Part shown: piece after piece, positions 7,301 through 16,104 of the stretch
How positions within the stretch are numbered: position 1 is the stretch's first letter
How the letters are laid out: every line of letters starts with the position of its first letter
Assembly (NCBI RefSeq): GCF_003725545.1
Contig: NZ_RJLN01000058.1
Coordinates: forward strand, 1-33,523
Length of the DNA: 33,523 bases
Direction of reading: 5' to 3'
DNA from: Micromonospora solifontis
GTDB lineage: Bacteria > Actinomycetota > Actinomycetes > Mycobacteriales > Micromonosporaceae
Program-made: the position numbers and the translations under genes
The notes under the pieces: generated by a model
The model's database searches: none
Told to the model about the DNA's origin: nothing
What the model saw: the letters and a program-made list of their open reading frames with translations, nothing else

Positions 7301-9242
7301 GTGGACCACCGCGCTGGCCCTGGGCAGCATCGCGCTGATCGGGGTGGTGGTGGCGGCCCTGGCCCGGACGCTCGCCCCGTCGATCGTCGAGGACGTGCGT
7401 ACCGAGGGGATGCCGACGCACCTCGTGCAGGTGGGCGGTGCCGCGACGGGCGCCGCCCTGCTCGCGCTGCCCGGTGCGGTGGCCGCCCTGGCCGCCGAGT
7501 TCGGCCGGTCACCGCAGGTGGTGCTGACCGCCGCGCTGGCCGCCTCCAGCATCGGGCTGGCCGCGGTGGCGGCGGCCCGCCGGCAGGTTCCCCAGTACCT
7601 GCCGTACGCGAGCGTGGCCGTGGTCGGCGGCGGCACGATCAGCGCGATCGCCGCCGTGCTCACCCACCTGCCCTCCGGGGTGTACGCCGCCGCGGCGGCG
7701 CTGCTCGGCGTGCTCGCGGAACTGATCCGGGCGGCCACCACCCCGCCGGTCGGCTCGGCCCGGCCGGTACGCCGCTGGTCGGTGCTCCTGGACGGGGCGC
7801 TGCGCCGGTGGCCCGACGACGGCTCGGAGCTGCGCTGGCGGGTCAACCCGGCGGCCGGTGCCCTCGCGGCGGCGGTGTTGCCGGTCGCGCTCGCCCTGGT
7901 GACCCTCGCGCCGCCGCTGCTGGCCGCCCTGGCGGAGCCGATGCGGGTGCTGTCCCGGGTCTGGCAGGGTCCGCCGCCGGAACTGCGTACCCCGCCCCCC
8001 GAGGCGGTGGACCCCACCCACGTGCTCACCGCGCTGCTGCTCACCGTCACGGCGGCGCTCGCCGCCACCGGGTTCAGCGGCGGCCGGCGCTCCCGGGCCG
8101 TGCCGGTGGTGCTGCCGGGCGCGGCCGTCACCCTGCTGATCACGCCGGTCGCGCTGGGCCACGGCTGGCCCGCGAGCGCCCTGGCCGGGTTGGCGGTCTT
8201 CACGCTGGCCATGCTCGGGCTGGCGCTCACCCCGCCGCCGCCGCTGGTCGAACCGGCCCGCTCGATCCGGGTCACCCGGGTGCTGGTCTTCGCGATCGGG
8301 CTGGCCGCCGGGGGCGCCGGTCTGGCCGGCAGCCTCGCCACCCGGCAGCTGACCCTCTTCACGCTCGGCGGGGCGGTGGGCGTCGGCGTGGTCGCCGCGC
8401 TCTTCGGCACCACCCAGCGGGCCCGCATCCTGGGCTGGCTCTTCGCCTCGCTGATGGCCGAACTGTTCGTGCTCACCCTCGGACTGGTGGCCGGCCTCGC
8501 CGCGGTCTGGTCGGCGTTCGGGGTGCTGGCGGTCGGGGCGGCGCTCCAGGTCTTCGCCGCCACCCTGCCCAGACTGCGTCGTCCCGAGGCGTACCGGGAG
8601 TCGGCGACCGTGGAGTGGAGCGGCTACGCGGCCGCGCTCATCGCGCTGGCCCTGGCGTACGACTCGCCGCGGCACATCGCCGCGCTGCTGGCCGCATGGG
8701 GCGCCGTGCTCGGGGTGGCGGCCAGCCGGCCGGGCCGCCGGCCGGTGGAGCGGCGGATCCTGTTCTGGTCGGTGGTGGCCTGCGAGATCAGCGCCTGGTG
8801 GATCCTGATGCGGGTGGCCGACGTGGCGCTGCCCGAGGCGTACACCCTGCCGTTCGCCACGCTCGCCCTGCTGGTGGGGGTGCTGGAGCTGCGCCACCGT
8901 CCCGACCTGTCGAGCTGGGTGGCGTACGGCCCGGCACTGGTCGCCGCGTTCCTGCCCACGCTGGCGATCGTGGTGGCCACCGACTCCAGCATGCTGCGGC
9001 AGGTCCTGCTGCTGCTCGGCGCGGTGGCGGTGTTGATCTTCGGCTCGATGACCCGGCAGCAGGCGCCGGTGATCGTGGGTGCCACGGTCACCGCGGTCGC
9101 GGCGGTGCACGCGCTGTTCGCGCTCGGCCCGTGGCTGGTGCTGATCCCGGTCGGCTTCGTCCTGCTGGTGCTCGGGGCGAGCAACGAGCGCCGCCGCCGC
9201 GCCCAGGAACGCCTGCAGACCGCCCTGCGCGGGATGCGATGA
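4335..9242 (+). CDS. Giant zinc-ribbon polytopic membrane protein (SCO7613-like)
   Basis: 1635 residues from the GTG at 4335, with GGAGGA 5 bases upstream. The N terminus has a zinc ribbon (C6, C9, C19, C22), a charged coiled-coil stretch (about 30-75) and a Pro/Arg-rich linker. From about residue 150 to the end are several dozen hydrophobic segments in an Ala/Leu/Val-rich chain, ending in a short basic tail. It resembles the actinobacterial group annotated as SCO7613 C-terminal domain membrane proteins, whose function is unknown to me. Two stretches, about residues 410-685 and 760-1056, are recognisable copies of each other: P-E-x-x-R-R-G-P at 474-481 and 837-844, and ALPGAVAA at 673-680 and 1044-1051. 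No catalytic motif or transporter signature was seen. It stands alone, between the ugd terminator and a repeat/hairpin, with no operon partners. Confidence 0.85.
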   Translation: MQTFRCASCGREIKPAVICPHCGAQQPQWTEHLAEIERSIAEMKARDAEIAREQRQIAAKMQAALFQRDILAHAGEERTKRTTRPRRVLRRRPGRRPPTAATGAPPRVPRQGTPPPGPDDLPPPSRTRPQWLDVDDPEHPPEASSREVQNIPLGLGALLLGVAAVVFAAVATSSMDALARLGVLLVATVLMLLGPPVLARRGLTSTAETIAAVGLLLLPLAGYALWAVDRIGGAASGSAFAGSIFLVTTVVSVGYAYLTGLRAPRFATVLAAQPVLPLLTYERITGPAGWALVLTVVAVVDLALARSAVVVERPVRRDLPTPPAAPAPPRQRAADERPEAAPEESAEVLGAEPIGGEPAVPPARPVPWLRELTWSLHGLAVAVALAYAVTALLRAETVPAATGAGTALLLAALVGLAGTLVLRRPPLPDVGAGIVTLAVIGALGRVASVAFPGRSLLLIAAVIALTGFAVRAVPEGARRGPQLASAVALTVSGLVVAGGALRAGLAPVRASLPAWSAELSRWPGELAAAVGPTGWQLAASALLLTIAAVIALPPDIRREFAVVGAALTALAVPASLGLGWAAACWPMLLTAVGIGVLGLTAGTRRAAVVHAVTAAGLGLLGAGAALARPALSAAALTLLFLAGALVSLAPRVRIAAAAADTLSGWAAGGAAFALPGAVAAFVAATEPAAPVRTPANLREVTVPILAASFLGVCVTLGHAAVVQVAQRRLSAPHAVGTVLGAVGVAAAAFGAPGATAADAWVGGLLLLAAALLALAPRIDAGRRSDLSLDGSDLALAATTTALIATLVRIAAVLTPGGQLVVAAALVLVVAGAARAMPEEWRRGPILGIALAGTLVGLIAGWSALRGGFGVLATPGPIWAGDLSGWPAAPVGGATWQAPVALALLAVAAGILLPPPWRYDVAGVAAVLATIGAPAAFGLPWWSPVLVGAMVATVFGTAAVAAVDPRAALSRATVAGVVALHAAGAGLVRPWTTALALGSIALIGVVVAALARTLAPSIVEDVRTEGMPTHLVQVGGAATGAALLALPGAVAALAAEFGRSPQVVLTAALAASSIGLAAVAAARRQVPQYLPYASVAVVGGGTISAIAAVLTHLPSGVYAAAAALLGVLAELIRAATTPPVGSARPVRRWSVLLDGALRRWPDDGSELRWRVNPAAGALAAAVLPVALALVTLAPPLLAALAEPMRVLSRVWQGPPPELRTPPPEAVDPTHVLTALLLTVTAALAATGFSGGRRSRAVPVVLPGAAVTLLITPVALGHGWPASALAGLAVFTLAMLGLALTPPPPLVEPARSIRVTRVLVFAIGLAAGGAGLAGSLATRQLTLFTLGGAVGVGVVAALFGTTQRARILGWLFASLMAELFVLTLGLVAGLAAVWSAFGVLAVGAALQVFAATLPRLRRPEAYRESATVEWSGYAAALIALALAYDSPRHIAALLAAWGAVLGVAASRPGRRPVERRILFWSVVACEISAWWILMRVADVALPEAYTLPFATLALLVGVLELRHRPDLSSWVAYGPALVAAFLPTLAIVVATDSSMLRQVLLLLGAVAVLIFGSMTRQQAPVIVGATVTAVAAVHALFALGPWLVLIPVGFVLLVLGASNERRRRAQERLQTALRGMR

Positions 9243-9246
9243 AACC

Positions 9247-9290
9247 GGAGGGGTGGGCATTCGCCCACGGAGGGGTGGGCATTCGCCGCC
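9247..9290. repeat. 22-bp tandem repeat with hairpin
   Basis: The 19-mer GGAGGGGTGGGCATTCGCC occurs at 9247-9265 and again at 9269-9287 (period 22), starting 4 bases after the stop codon of the giant membrane protein. Each unit can begin a hairpin: GTGGGC (9253-9258), loop ATTC, GCCCAC (9263-9268). The hairpin may act as a terminator between convergent genes; the perfect duplication is unexplained. Confidence 0.7.
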
Positions 9291-9367
9291 GTGGGCGGGC
9301 AGAGGGGGCCGGGTCCGTGGGCCGGCTGGGCGGGGCGAGTCGATCAAGCCTCGCCCGGGCGGGGCGG

Positions 9368-9859
9368 TCAGGACAGGGAGGCGCGGAGGGCGGCGTCCTT
9401 CTCGGCGACCAGGTCCTCGAGGCTCGCCTGGTAGTCGGCCATCCGCTTGAGCAGGACCGGGTCGCCGGCGGCCAGGATGCGGACCGCGAGGAGCCCGGCG
9501 TTGCGCGCGTTGCCGATGGAGACCGTGGCCACCGGCACGCCCGCCGGCATCTGCACGATGGACAGCAGCGAGTCCATCCCGTCCAGGTACTTCAACGGGA
9601 CCGGCACGCCGATCACCGGCAGCGGGGTGACCGAGGCGACCATGCCGGGCAGGTGGGCCGCGCCGCCCGCCCCGGCGATGATCACCTTGATGCCCCGGCC
9701 GGCGGCGTCGCGGCCGTACTCGATCATCTTGACCGGGGTGCGGTGCGCGGAGACCACCCCGACCTCGTAGGGCACCTCGAACTCGTCCAGGGCCTCGGCG
9801 GCGGCCTTCATGGTCGGCCAGTCCGAGTCGCTGCCCATGATCAGCCCGACGGTGCTCAT
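9368..9859 (-). CDS. purE: 5-(carboxyamino)imidazole ribonucleotide mutase PurE
   Basis: 163 residues, the normal size of class I PurE, which converts N5-CAIR to CAIR in purine synthesis. Seen: the nucleotide-binding GSDSDWPTM loop (residues 9-17), the active-site S37-A-H39-R, and the AGGAAHLPGM block (about 63-72). The ATG at 9859 was chosen because the family motif begins a few residues later and GGGAAG precedes it; the open frame continues upstream only as a shadow of purK. The gene lies 40 bases after purK on the same strand, so PurK product (N5-CAIR) passes to PurE from a shared operon. Confidence 0.95.
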   Translation of the reverse strand: MSTVGLIMGSDSDWPTMKAAAEALDEFEVPYEVGVVSAHRTPVKMIEYGRDAAGRGIKVIIAGAGGAAHLPGMVASVTPLPVIGVPVPLKYLDGMDSLLSIVQMPAGVPVATVSIGNARNAGLLAVRILAAGDPVLLKRMADYQASLEDLVAEKDAALRASLS

Positions 9860-9899
9860 TCCGGTCTTCCCTTCGTTCGCGACCGCGGGGCTCGCAAGC

Positions 9900-11072
9900 T
9901 CACTCCTCGCACTCACTGTGTCCCTCGCGCAGCCAGCGGGCGGCTCGCGCGGCCCGGGCCCGTACGTCGTCCAGGTCGTCGCCGAGCACCGTGACGTGCC
10001 CGATCTTGCGGCCCGGTCGCACCTGCTTGCCGTACAGGTGGACCTTGGCCCCGGGCTCGGCGGCGAACAGGTGGTGCAGTCGCTCGTCGATGGACATCCC
10101 GCCCGGCTCGCCACCGAGCACGTTCGCCATCACCACGACCGGCGCGGTGAGCGAGGTGTCTCCCATCGGGTAGTCCAGCACCGCCCGCAGGTGCTGCTCG
10201 AACTGCGAGGTCCGGGCCCCCTCGATGGTCCAGTGCCCCGAGTTGTGCGGCCGCATGGCCAGCTCGTTGACCACCAGCCCGCCGGGCGTCTCGAACAGCT
10301 CCACGGCCAGCAGGCCGACCACGCCGAGCGCGGTGGCCAGGTCGATGGCGAGCTGCTGGGCGGCGACCGCCAGTTCCTCCGGCAGGCCGGGCGCGGGGGC
10401 GAGCACCTCGACGCAGATCCCGTCCCGCTGCACCGTCTCCACCACGGGGTACGCGGCGACCTGCCCGAACGGCGAGCGGGCCACCTGCACGGCCAGCTCG
10501 CGGCGGAGCGCGACCCGCTCCTCGACGATCAACGGGGTGCCCCCGGCGAGCAGGGTCGTGGCCAGCTCCTCGGCCTGGACGGCGTCGTCCACCAGCCAGA
10601 CACCCCGGCCGTCGTAGCCGCCCCGGGCCGCCTTGAGCACCACCGGCCAGCCGACCTCGGCGCCGAAGGCGACCAGGTCCGCGGGCTGCTCCACCGGCTG
10701 CCAGGCGGGGTTCGGCGCGCCCAGCTCGGCGAGCCGCTCGCGCATCACCCGCTTGTCCTGGGCGTGCAGCAGCGCGTCGGCCGGCGGGTAGAGCGTCACC
10801 CCCTCGTCGGCGAGGGTGCGGATGTGCCCGCTGGGCACGTGCTCGTGGTCGAAGGTGACCACGTCGCAGCCCTTGGCGAAGGTGCGCAGGGCGGCGAGGT
10901 CGGTGTGGTCGCCGTACTGGACGTCGGCCGCGACCAGCGCGGCGCCGTCGTCCGGGGCGAGCGCCAGCACGCGCAGCGACTGGCCGAGGGCGATGGCGGC
11001 CTGGTGGGTCATCCGGGCCAGTTGGCCACCGCCCACCATGCCGACGACAGGCAGTCCGGTACGGGAATCCAT
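9900..11072 (-). CDS. purK: 5-(carboxyamino)imidazole ribonucleotide synthase PurK
   Basis: 390 residues, ATP-grasp enzyme that carboxylates AIR with ATP and bicarbonate to give N5-CAIR. The N-terminal GGGQLARM motif (residues 14-21) is diagnostic for PurK. The ATP-grasp core follows, with PVVLKAARGGYDGRG in the middle and the metal-binding VNELAMRPHNSGHWT segment towards the C terminus. It is the first gene of the purK-purE unit. A TAGGCT box on the minus strand (11087 to 11082) ends 9 bases before the ATG, implying a very short or absent leader. Confidence 0.95.
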   Translation of the reverse strand: MDSRTGLPVVGMVGGGQLARMTHQAAIALGQSLRVLALAPDDGAALVAADVQYGDHTDLAALRTFAKGCDVVTFDHEHVPSGHIRTLADEGVTLYPPADALLHAQDKRVMRERLAELGAPNPAWQPVEQPADLVAFGAEVGWPVVLKAARGGYDGRGVWLVDDAVQAEELATTLLAGGTPLIVEERVALRRELAVQVARSPFGQVAAYPVVETVQRDGICVEVLAPAPGLPEELAVAAQQLAIDLATALGVVGLLAVELFETPGGLVVNELAMRPHNSGHWTIEGARTSQFEQHLRAVLDYPMGDTSLTAPVVVMANVLGGEPGGMSIDERLHHLFAAEPGAKVHLYGKQVRPGRKIGHVTVLGDDLDDVRARAARAARWLREGHSECEE

Positions 11073-11081
11073 AGCGCCGCC

Positions 11082-11087
11082 AGCCTA
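11082..11087 (-). promoter_or_regulatory. Candidate -10 box for purK-purE
   Basis: TAGGCT reading from 11087 to 11082 on the minus strand, 9 bases before the purK ATG. It fits TANNNT. No good -35 is visible, so this is tentative. Confidence 0.35.
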
Positions 11088-11139
11088 TCCGGGCGGCCGG
11101 CAGCACCGGCCGCGAGGTCCACGAAGCGGGCGGCCGATG

Positions 11140-11613
11140 TCAGGCGGGATGGACCGCGACGCGGCGCGGACGGCGGGCCACCTCCTGGGCGGTACGCCGG
11201 GCGATCAGCGCGGAGCCGATCGCGGTGGGCGCGAGCCAGGCGATCAGGTTGCCGTCGGTCATCTGCACGGCGAAGCCGGTGACGAAGGCGATCACGGTGC
11301 TGCCCATCAGGTTGAGGTGCCAGATCCGCCACCCGCGGGCACCGAGGCTTCGGGGGCGGCGGCGGGCGATCCAGAGGCCGCCGATCAGCCAACCCAGGGT
11401 GAGTGCGCCGAGCACGGCGAGGCCCCACAACCGCGCCGGTTCGAGGGCGAACAGGCCGAGCGCGCTGAGGCTCAGGCCGAGGGCCGATGCGGCGTAGGCC
11501 CAGCCCAGCCGGGTGTGGCGGCCTCGCCGCTTCGGAGCGAGCAGCACGGGCAGCGCGAGCAGCAGGCCGCTGATGCCGCTGAGGGCGTGAATGACGACCA
11601 GAACGCTCCGCAT
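11140..11613 (-). CDS. DUF2306-like small membrane protein
   Basis: 157 residues from the ATG at 11613, which has GGGGAG 7 bases upstream; an open frame continues upstream but has no such site. Four hydrophobic helices are visible (about 3-22, 35-60, 62-80, 100-125). An early His-Ala-x-Ser-Gly segment, a basic RRGRHTRLGWAY turn and a later RIWHLNLMG segment resemble DUF2306-type membrane proteins, whose function is unknown. The gene faces away from a PadR-type regulator across a 104-base gap holding repeated GATGTC boxes. One of these overlaps a TTGACA (minus strand, 11692 to 11687) that could be its -35 box, so it is likely the target of that regulator. Confidence 0.75.
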   Translation of the reverse strand: MRSVLVVIHALSGISGLLLALPVLLAPKRRGRHTRLGWAYAASALGLSLSALGLFALEPARLWGLAVLGALTLGWLIGGLWIARRRPRSLGARGWRIWHLNLMGSTVIAFVTGFAVQMTDGNLIAWLAPTAIGSALIARRTAQEVARRPRRVAVHPA

Positions 11614-11639
11614 GACGATCTCCCCGTTCTTCGACCTCC

Positions 11640-11700
11640 CACAATGGGATGTCGGTAAGGCCAGCATGGGACCTGACACAATGGGATGTCAAGCGACATC
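11640..11700. promoter_or_regulatory. Candidate PadR operator, repeated GATGTC boxes
   Basis: A 14-mer CACAATGGGATGTC occurs at 11640-11653 and 11677-11690 (period 37). The second copy runs into a perfect inverted repeat, GATGTC (11685-11690), AAGC, GACATC (11695-11700), that is ATGT-N6-ACAT. PadR-family operators are typically ATGT/ACAT dyads with about 8 bases between. The inverted repeat overlaps a minus-strand TTGACA for the DUF2306-like gene and lies 18 bases before the padR ATG, a position suited to repression of both genes. Confidence 0.6.
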
Positions 11701-11717
11701 GAAAAGGAGCGCCGCCC

Positions 11718-12293
11718 ATGCCGGACCGGCCGTTGAACGCCACCGCCGCATCCCTGCTCGGCTTCCTGCACGAGGGCCCGATGACCGGCTGGGACCTGGT
11801 CGAGTACGCCCAGCAGCGGATCGGGGCGTTCTGGTCGCTGACCCAGAGCCAGGTCTACCGCGAGTTGACCGCGATGGCCTCCGCTGGACTGGTCCGGGCC
11901 GGCGAACGCGGGCGGCGCGACAGGCAGCCGTACGAGATCACCGAGGCCGGGCGCGCCGCGTTCGCCGAGTGGGCCGCGAAGCCGCCGGCGGCGGAGACGA
12001 TCCGGTTCCCCCTGCTGTTGACCGTGCTCTTCGGGCGGCACCTGCCACCGGAACGGCTGGCGGACTACCTGGCCGGACACCGGACCGCCCACGCCGCCCG
12101 GCTGGCTGAGTACGAGCAGGTGGCCGCCGCGCTGCCGGGGGAGGCGGACGAGATCGACCCGTACTCCGTGGCGACGCTGCGCTTCGGGCTGGCCTACGAG
12201 CGAGCGGTGCTGCAGTGGTTCGACGCCCTGCCCGGGCCGCTGCGGCCGGGAGCCCCGGGGACCGGCGGGGCCCGACCACCGGCCGAAGCTTGA
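11718..12293 (+). CDS. PadR family transcriptional regulator
   Basis: 191 residues from the ATG at 11718, chosen for the AAGGAG 9 bases upstream over an in-frame upstream start at 11649 that lies within the operator repeats. The N-terminal winged helix (about 8-80) has the PadR pattern: LLGFLHEGPMTGWDLVEY, then the recognition helix in SQVYRELTAMASAGLV and the wing ending in YEITEAGRAAFAEW. The C-terminal half (about 95-165) is the helical dimerisation region with several Arg/Tyr. These regulators usually repress a neighbouring membrane or efflux gene and themselves in response to a small ligand. Here the divergent DUF2306-like gene is the obvious candidate. The next gene starts 12 bases after its stop codon. 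Confidence 0.9.
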   Translation: MPDRPLNATAASLLGFLHEGPMTGWDLVEYAQQRIGAFWSLTQSQVYRELTAMASAGLVRAGERGRRDRQPYEITEAGRAAFAEWAAKPPAAETIRFPLLLTVLFGRHLPPERLADYLAGHRTAHAARLAEYEQVAAALPGEADEIDPYSVATLRFGLAYERAVLQWFDALPGPLRPGAPGTGGARPPAEA

Positions 12294-12305
12294 CATGATC
12301 AGGCC

Positions 12306-12956
12306 ATGACCACCCGCGACCTGCTGCGAGGGCTTCCCGTGCTCGCGCACGAGATGCCCCCGTTCGATCCCGCCGACGCGCCCGACGCGCCGGTCCCGCT
12401 CTTCGCCTGCTGGCTGGCCGCAGCGATCGACGCCGGCGTGGACGAGCCGCACGCGATGACCGTCTCGACCGTCGACGCCGACGGCGCGCCGGACGCGCGG
12501 GTGCTCATCCTCAAGGACCTGGACGACGAGGGCTGGCACTTCGCCACCACGGCGACCAGCGCCAAGGGGCGGCAGCTCGCCGGCAACCCGCGGATCGCGC
12601 TGAGCTTCCACTGGCGGGAGCAGGGCCGACAGGTCCGGGTACGGGGCACCGCCCGGACCGCCGACCCGGAGGTCTCCCGCCAGGACTTCCTGGCCCGCCC
12701 GGAGGGCTCCCGGATCGCCACCCTGCCCGGCCGGCAGAGCGCCGTGCTGACCGACCGCGCCGAGCTGGACCGGGAACTGGCCGAGGTGCGGACCCGGCTG
12801 GCCGCCGACCCCGGGCTGGTCGCCGAGGCGCACCAGGTCTACTCGGTCACCCCCGCGACCGTCGAGTTCTGGCAGGCCGACCGGGAACGCCGGCACGTCC
12901 GGCTGCGCTACCGCCGCGCCGGCGACGGCTGGGCGCGGGAGCTGCTCTGGCCCTGA
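12306..12956 (+). CDS. Pyridoxamine 5'-phosphate oxidase family flavoprotein
   Basis: 216 residues, the length of PdxH, the FMN enzyme that oxidises pyridoxine/pyridoxamine phosphate to pyridoxal phosphate. The split-barrel pattern is seen: AMTVSTVDADGAPDARVLILKDLDDEGWHFATTATSAKGRQLAGNP for the FMN site (about 50-95), then HWREQGRQVRVRG. The C-terminal block VEFWQADRERR...RLRYRR...W..ELLWP resembles the PdxH C-terminal domain, but the usual RLHDR substrate motif is altered to RHVRLRY. It is therefore either a diverged PdxH or a related oxidase. It starts 12 bases after padR, possibly coupled; a CATGAT box 6 bases before the ATG could also give its own leaderless transcript. Confidence 0.8.
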   Translation: MTTRDLLRGLPVLAHEMPPFDPADAPDAPVPLFACWLAAAIDAGVDEPHAMTVSTVDADGAPDARVLILKDLDDEGWHFATTATSAKGRQLAGNPRIALSFHWREQGRQVRVRGTARTADPEVSRQDFLARPEGSRIATLPGRQSAVLTDRAELDRELAEVRTRLAADPGLVAEAHQVYSVTPATVEFWQADRERRHVRLRYRRAGDGWARELLWP

Positions 12957-12960
12957 CCGC

Positions 12961-14997
<2,037 letters not shown>

Positions 14998-15133
14998 CCG
15001 ACGACCATATCCAGCCCCGGCGGCAGGTCTCGAAAGTTGGCTCGTTGAAGACGCATGAGGCTTATCAGTTGGCTACGGAGTGGCCACCGACGACGGACCA
15101 CCCAGACAGGGCCTCTGGTGGGTCTGTAGACGC

Positions 15134-15174
15134 GAGAAACCCCGATCTGCCGGTGAGGGTAGGTCGGGTTTCTC
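15134..15174 (-). terminator. Hairpin terminator of the DUF397 operon
   Basis: GAGAAACCC (15134-15142) pairs perfectly with GGGTTTCTC (15166-15174), and the stem can continue through GA/TC with a single bulge. It lies 26 bases past the DUF397 stop codon on the minus strand, followed by a pyrimidine-rich end on that strand. Confidence 0.7.
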
Positions 15175-15199
15175 TGGAGTCGTGGAGTGGTGGAGCGGG

Positions 15200-15391
15200 T
15201 TACTTGGCCGCCCTGGCGAACGTCACGAACGCGGACCACTCTTCCGGGGTGAAGGTGAGCGCCGGCCCCTGGGGGTCTTTACTGTCTCGGACGGCAACGA
15301 CACCGGGGAGGTTGTCCGCAACCTCAACACAGTTGCCCTGGGCTCCGCTCCGGGTGGACTTGCGCCACGCCGCGCCGGTCAGATCAATCAT
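15200..15391 (-). CDS. DUF397 domain protein
   Basis: 63 residues, the full length of this actinobacterial family. The signature is clear: W-R-K-S-x-x-S near the N terminus, N-C-V-E-V in the middle, the V-R-D-S-K-D-P turn, then FTPEEWSAF near the end. DUF397 proteins are small, acidic and encoded next to XRE regulators with a DUF5753 domain (whiJ/bldB-type loci of Streptomyces). They are thought to modulate the paired regulator, by analogy to antitoxin pairs. The ATG at 15391 has AAGGAG 7 bases upstream and overlaps the end of the XRE gene by 8 bases, so translation is coupled. Confidence 0.93.
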   Translation of the reverse strand: MIDLTGAAWRKSTRSGAQGNCVEVADNLPGVVAVRDSKDPQGPALTFTPEEWSAFVTFARAAK

Positions 15392-15707
15392 GGCGCCTCT
15401 CCTTGATTCCCTGCATTAGCTTCCGGATGACTTCACCGTAGGCGTGATACCAGCCCTTACTCTTCGATTCCTTGGCGAGACTGACGAGAACTTCCGTCAT
15501 GTCCGGTGGCGCACCGTAGAGCCGACACATCTGGTCTACGTCCAGCGTCCGAACGGGGGTCTGTCCCGACTCAATGCGGTACATCTTGGCGCGCGACCAC
15601 TCAAGATCCGAAGCAGCAGCCTCCAAGCCGATACCGGCCTGCTCTCGGGCCTGCCGCAACAGCCGACCAAGCTCACGCCTCGGCACCGTCGATCCCACCT
15701 CGGTCAT
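15384..15707 (-). CDS. XRE-family regulator lacking its DUF5753 domain
   Basis: 107 residues from the ATG at 15707, chosen because GGGAGG ends 9 bases upstream. In-frame alternatives are the ATG at 15716, which abuts that site, and a GTG at 15743. The helix-turn-helix (about 12-70) is typical: LGRLLRQAREQAGIGLEAAASDLEWSRAKMYRIESGQ, then a V-x-x-LCRLYG-like segment. Homologues beside DUF397 genes are usually about 280 residues, with a DUF5753 domain that begins GWW-x-x-YGDVIP. Here the chain reaches GWYHAYGEVI and then ends after 13 unrelated residues. About 170-180 residues of the usual protein are therefore missing, apparently by deletion, yet the 8-base overlap with DUF397 is intact. It may still bind DNA, or it may be a decaying remnant. 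Confidence 0.8.
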   Translation of the reverse strand: MTEVGSTVPRRELGRLLRQAREQAGIGLEAAASDLEWSRAKMYRIESGQTPVRTLDVDQMCRLYGAPPDMTEVLVSLAKESKSKGWYHAYGEVIRKLMQGIKERRHD

Positions 15708-15723
15708 CGACACCATCCTCCCT

Positions 15724-15892
15724 GTCTCATCCTGACGCGTCACCCGACTTGCCGTGAGACAGCTCTTGCATCATCACCCGCAAAGCGAGTCTCTGCGTGA
15801 ACGTCTCGTGTGGAGTGTTGCATAGCGCATCGACGGCCCCGGATCGTGGCAGCTAGAGACGGTGACCGGCCGATCACGGGAGGTTAGAGACG
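15724..15892. promoter_or_regulatory. Divergent control region with six GAGAC/GTCTC boxes
   Basis: GTCTC at 15724-15728, 15789-15793 and 15803-15807; GAGAC at 15756-15760, 15856-15860 and 15887-15891. Chance predicts about 0.3 copies in this length. Two copies are part of an 8-mer TAGAGACG (15854-15861 and 15885-15892) flanking the dyad GTGA-N8-TCAC (15862-15877). The region separates the XRE gene from the small-ORF operon, so these are candidate operators for the XRE protein. The second TAGAGACG overlaps the start codon of the first small gene. Confidence 0.5.
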
Positions 15893-16104
15893 TGCCCCGG
15901 TGGAAGTGGTTCCAACGCAAGACCGAATCCGTGGACGTGGTACAGCAGCCCATCTACGGGAACCAGGGAGGTGCCTACGGGTCGCAACCCGACCTCAATC
16001 CAGAGTGGAACACCCCTACCCGGGTCATCCCCCGAGACCGGCCCCTACTGACCCGGGCCGCCGAATGGCGAGCCAGTCACGCCGTGAGGGACGACCGTGC
16101 TTGA
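15892..16104 (+). CDS. Small hypothetical protein, first of a coupled run
   Basis: 70 residues from the GTG at 15892, which has GGGAGG 8 bases upstream (15878-15883). Basic N terminus (PRWKWFQRK), a polar middle rich in Gln, Gly and Asn, and a C-terminal EWNTPTRVIP...RPLLTRAAEWRA segment. I recall similar Micromonosporaceae small proteins but no named family. No signal peptide or membrane segment. The next gene overlaps it by 8 bases. It is transcribed away from the XRE/DUF397 pair across the GAGAC-box region, so it is probably controlled by it. Confidence 0.7.
   Translation: MPRWKWFQRKTESVDVVQQPIYGNQGGAYGSQPDLNPEWNTPTRVIPRDRPLLTRAAEWRASHAVRDDRA

Noticed and set aside
4088..8563. Very long minus-strand open frame (about 1490 codons) opposite the giant membrane protein
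   Set aside because: Composition is Ala/Ser/Thr/Pro/Arg-rich low complexity with no domain, it has no ribosome-binding site, and it overlaps a gene with a coherent zinc ribbon and membrane pattern. It is a GC-bias shadow.
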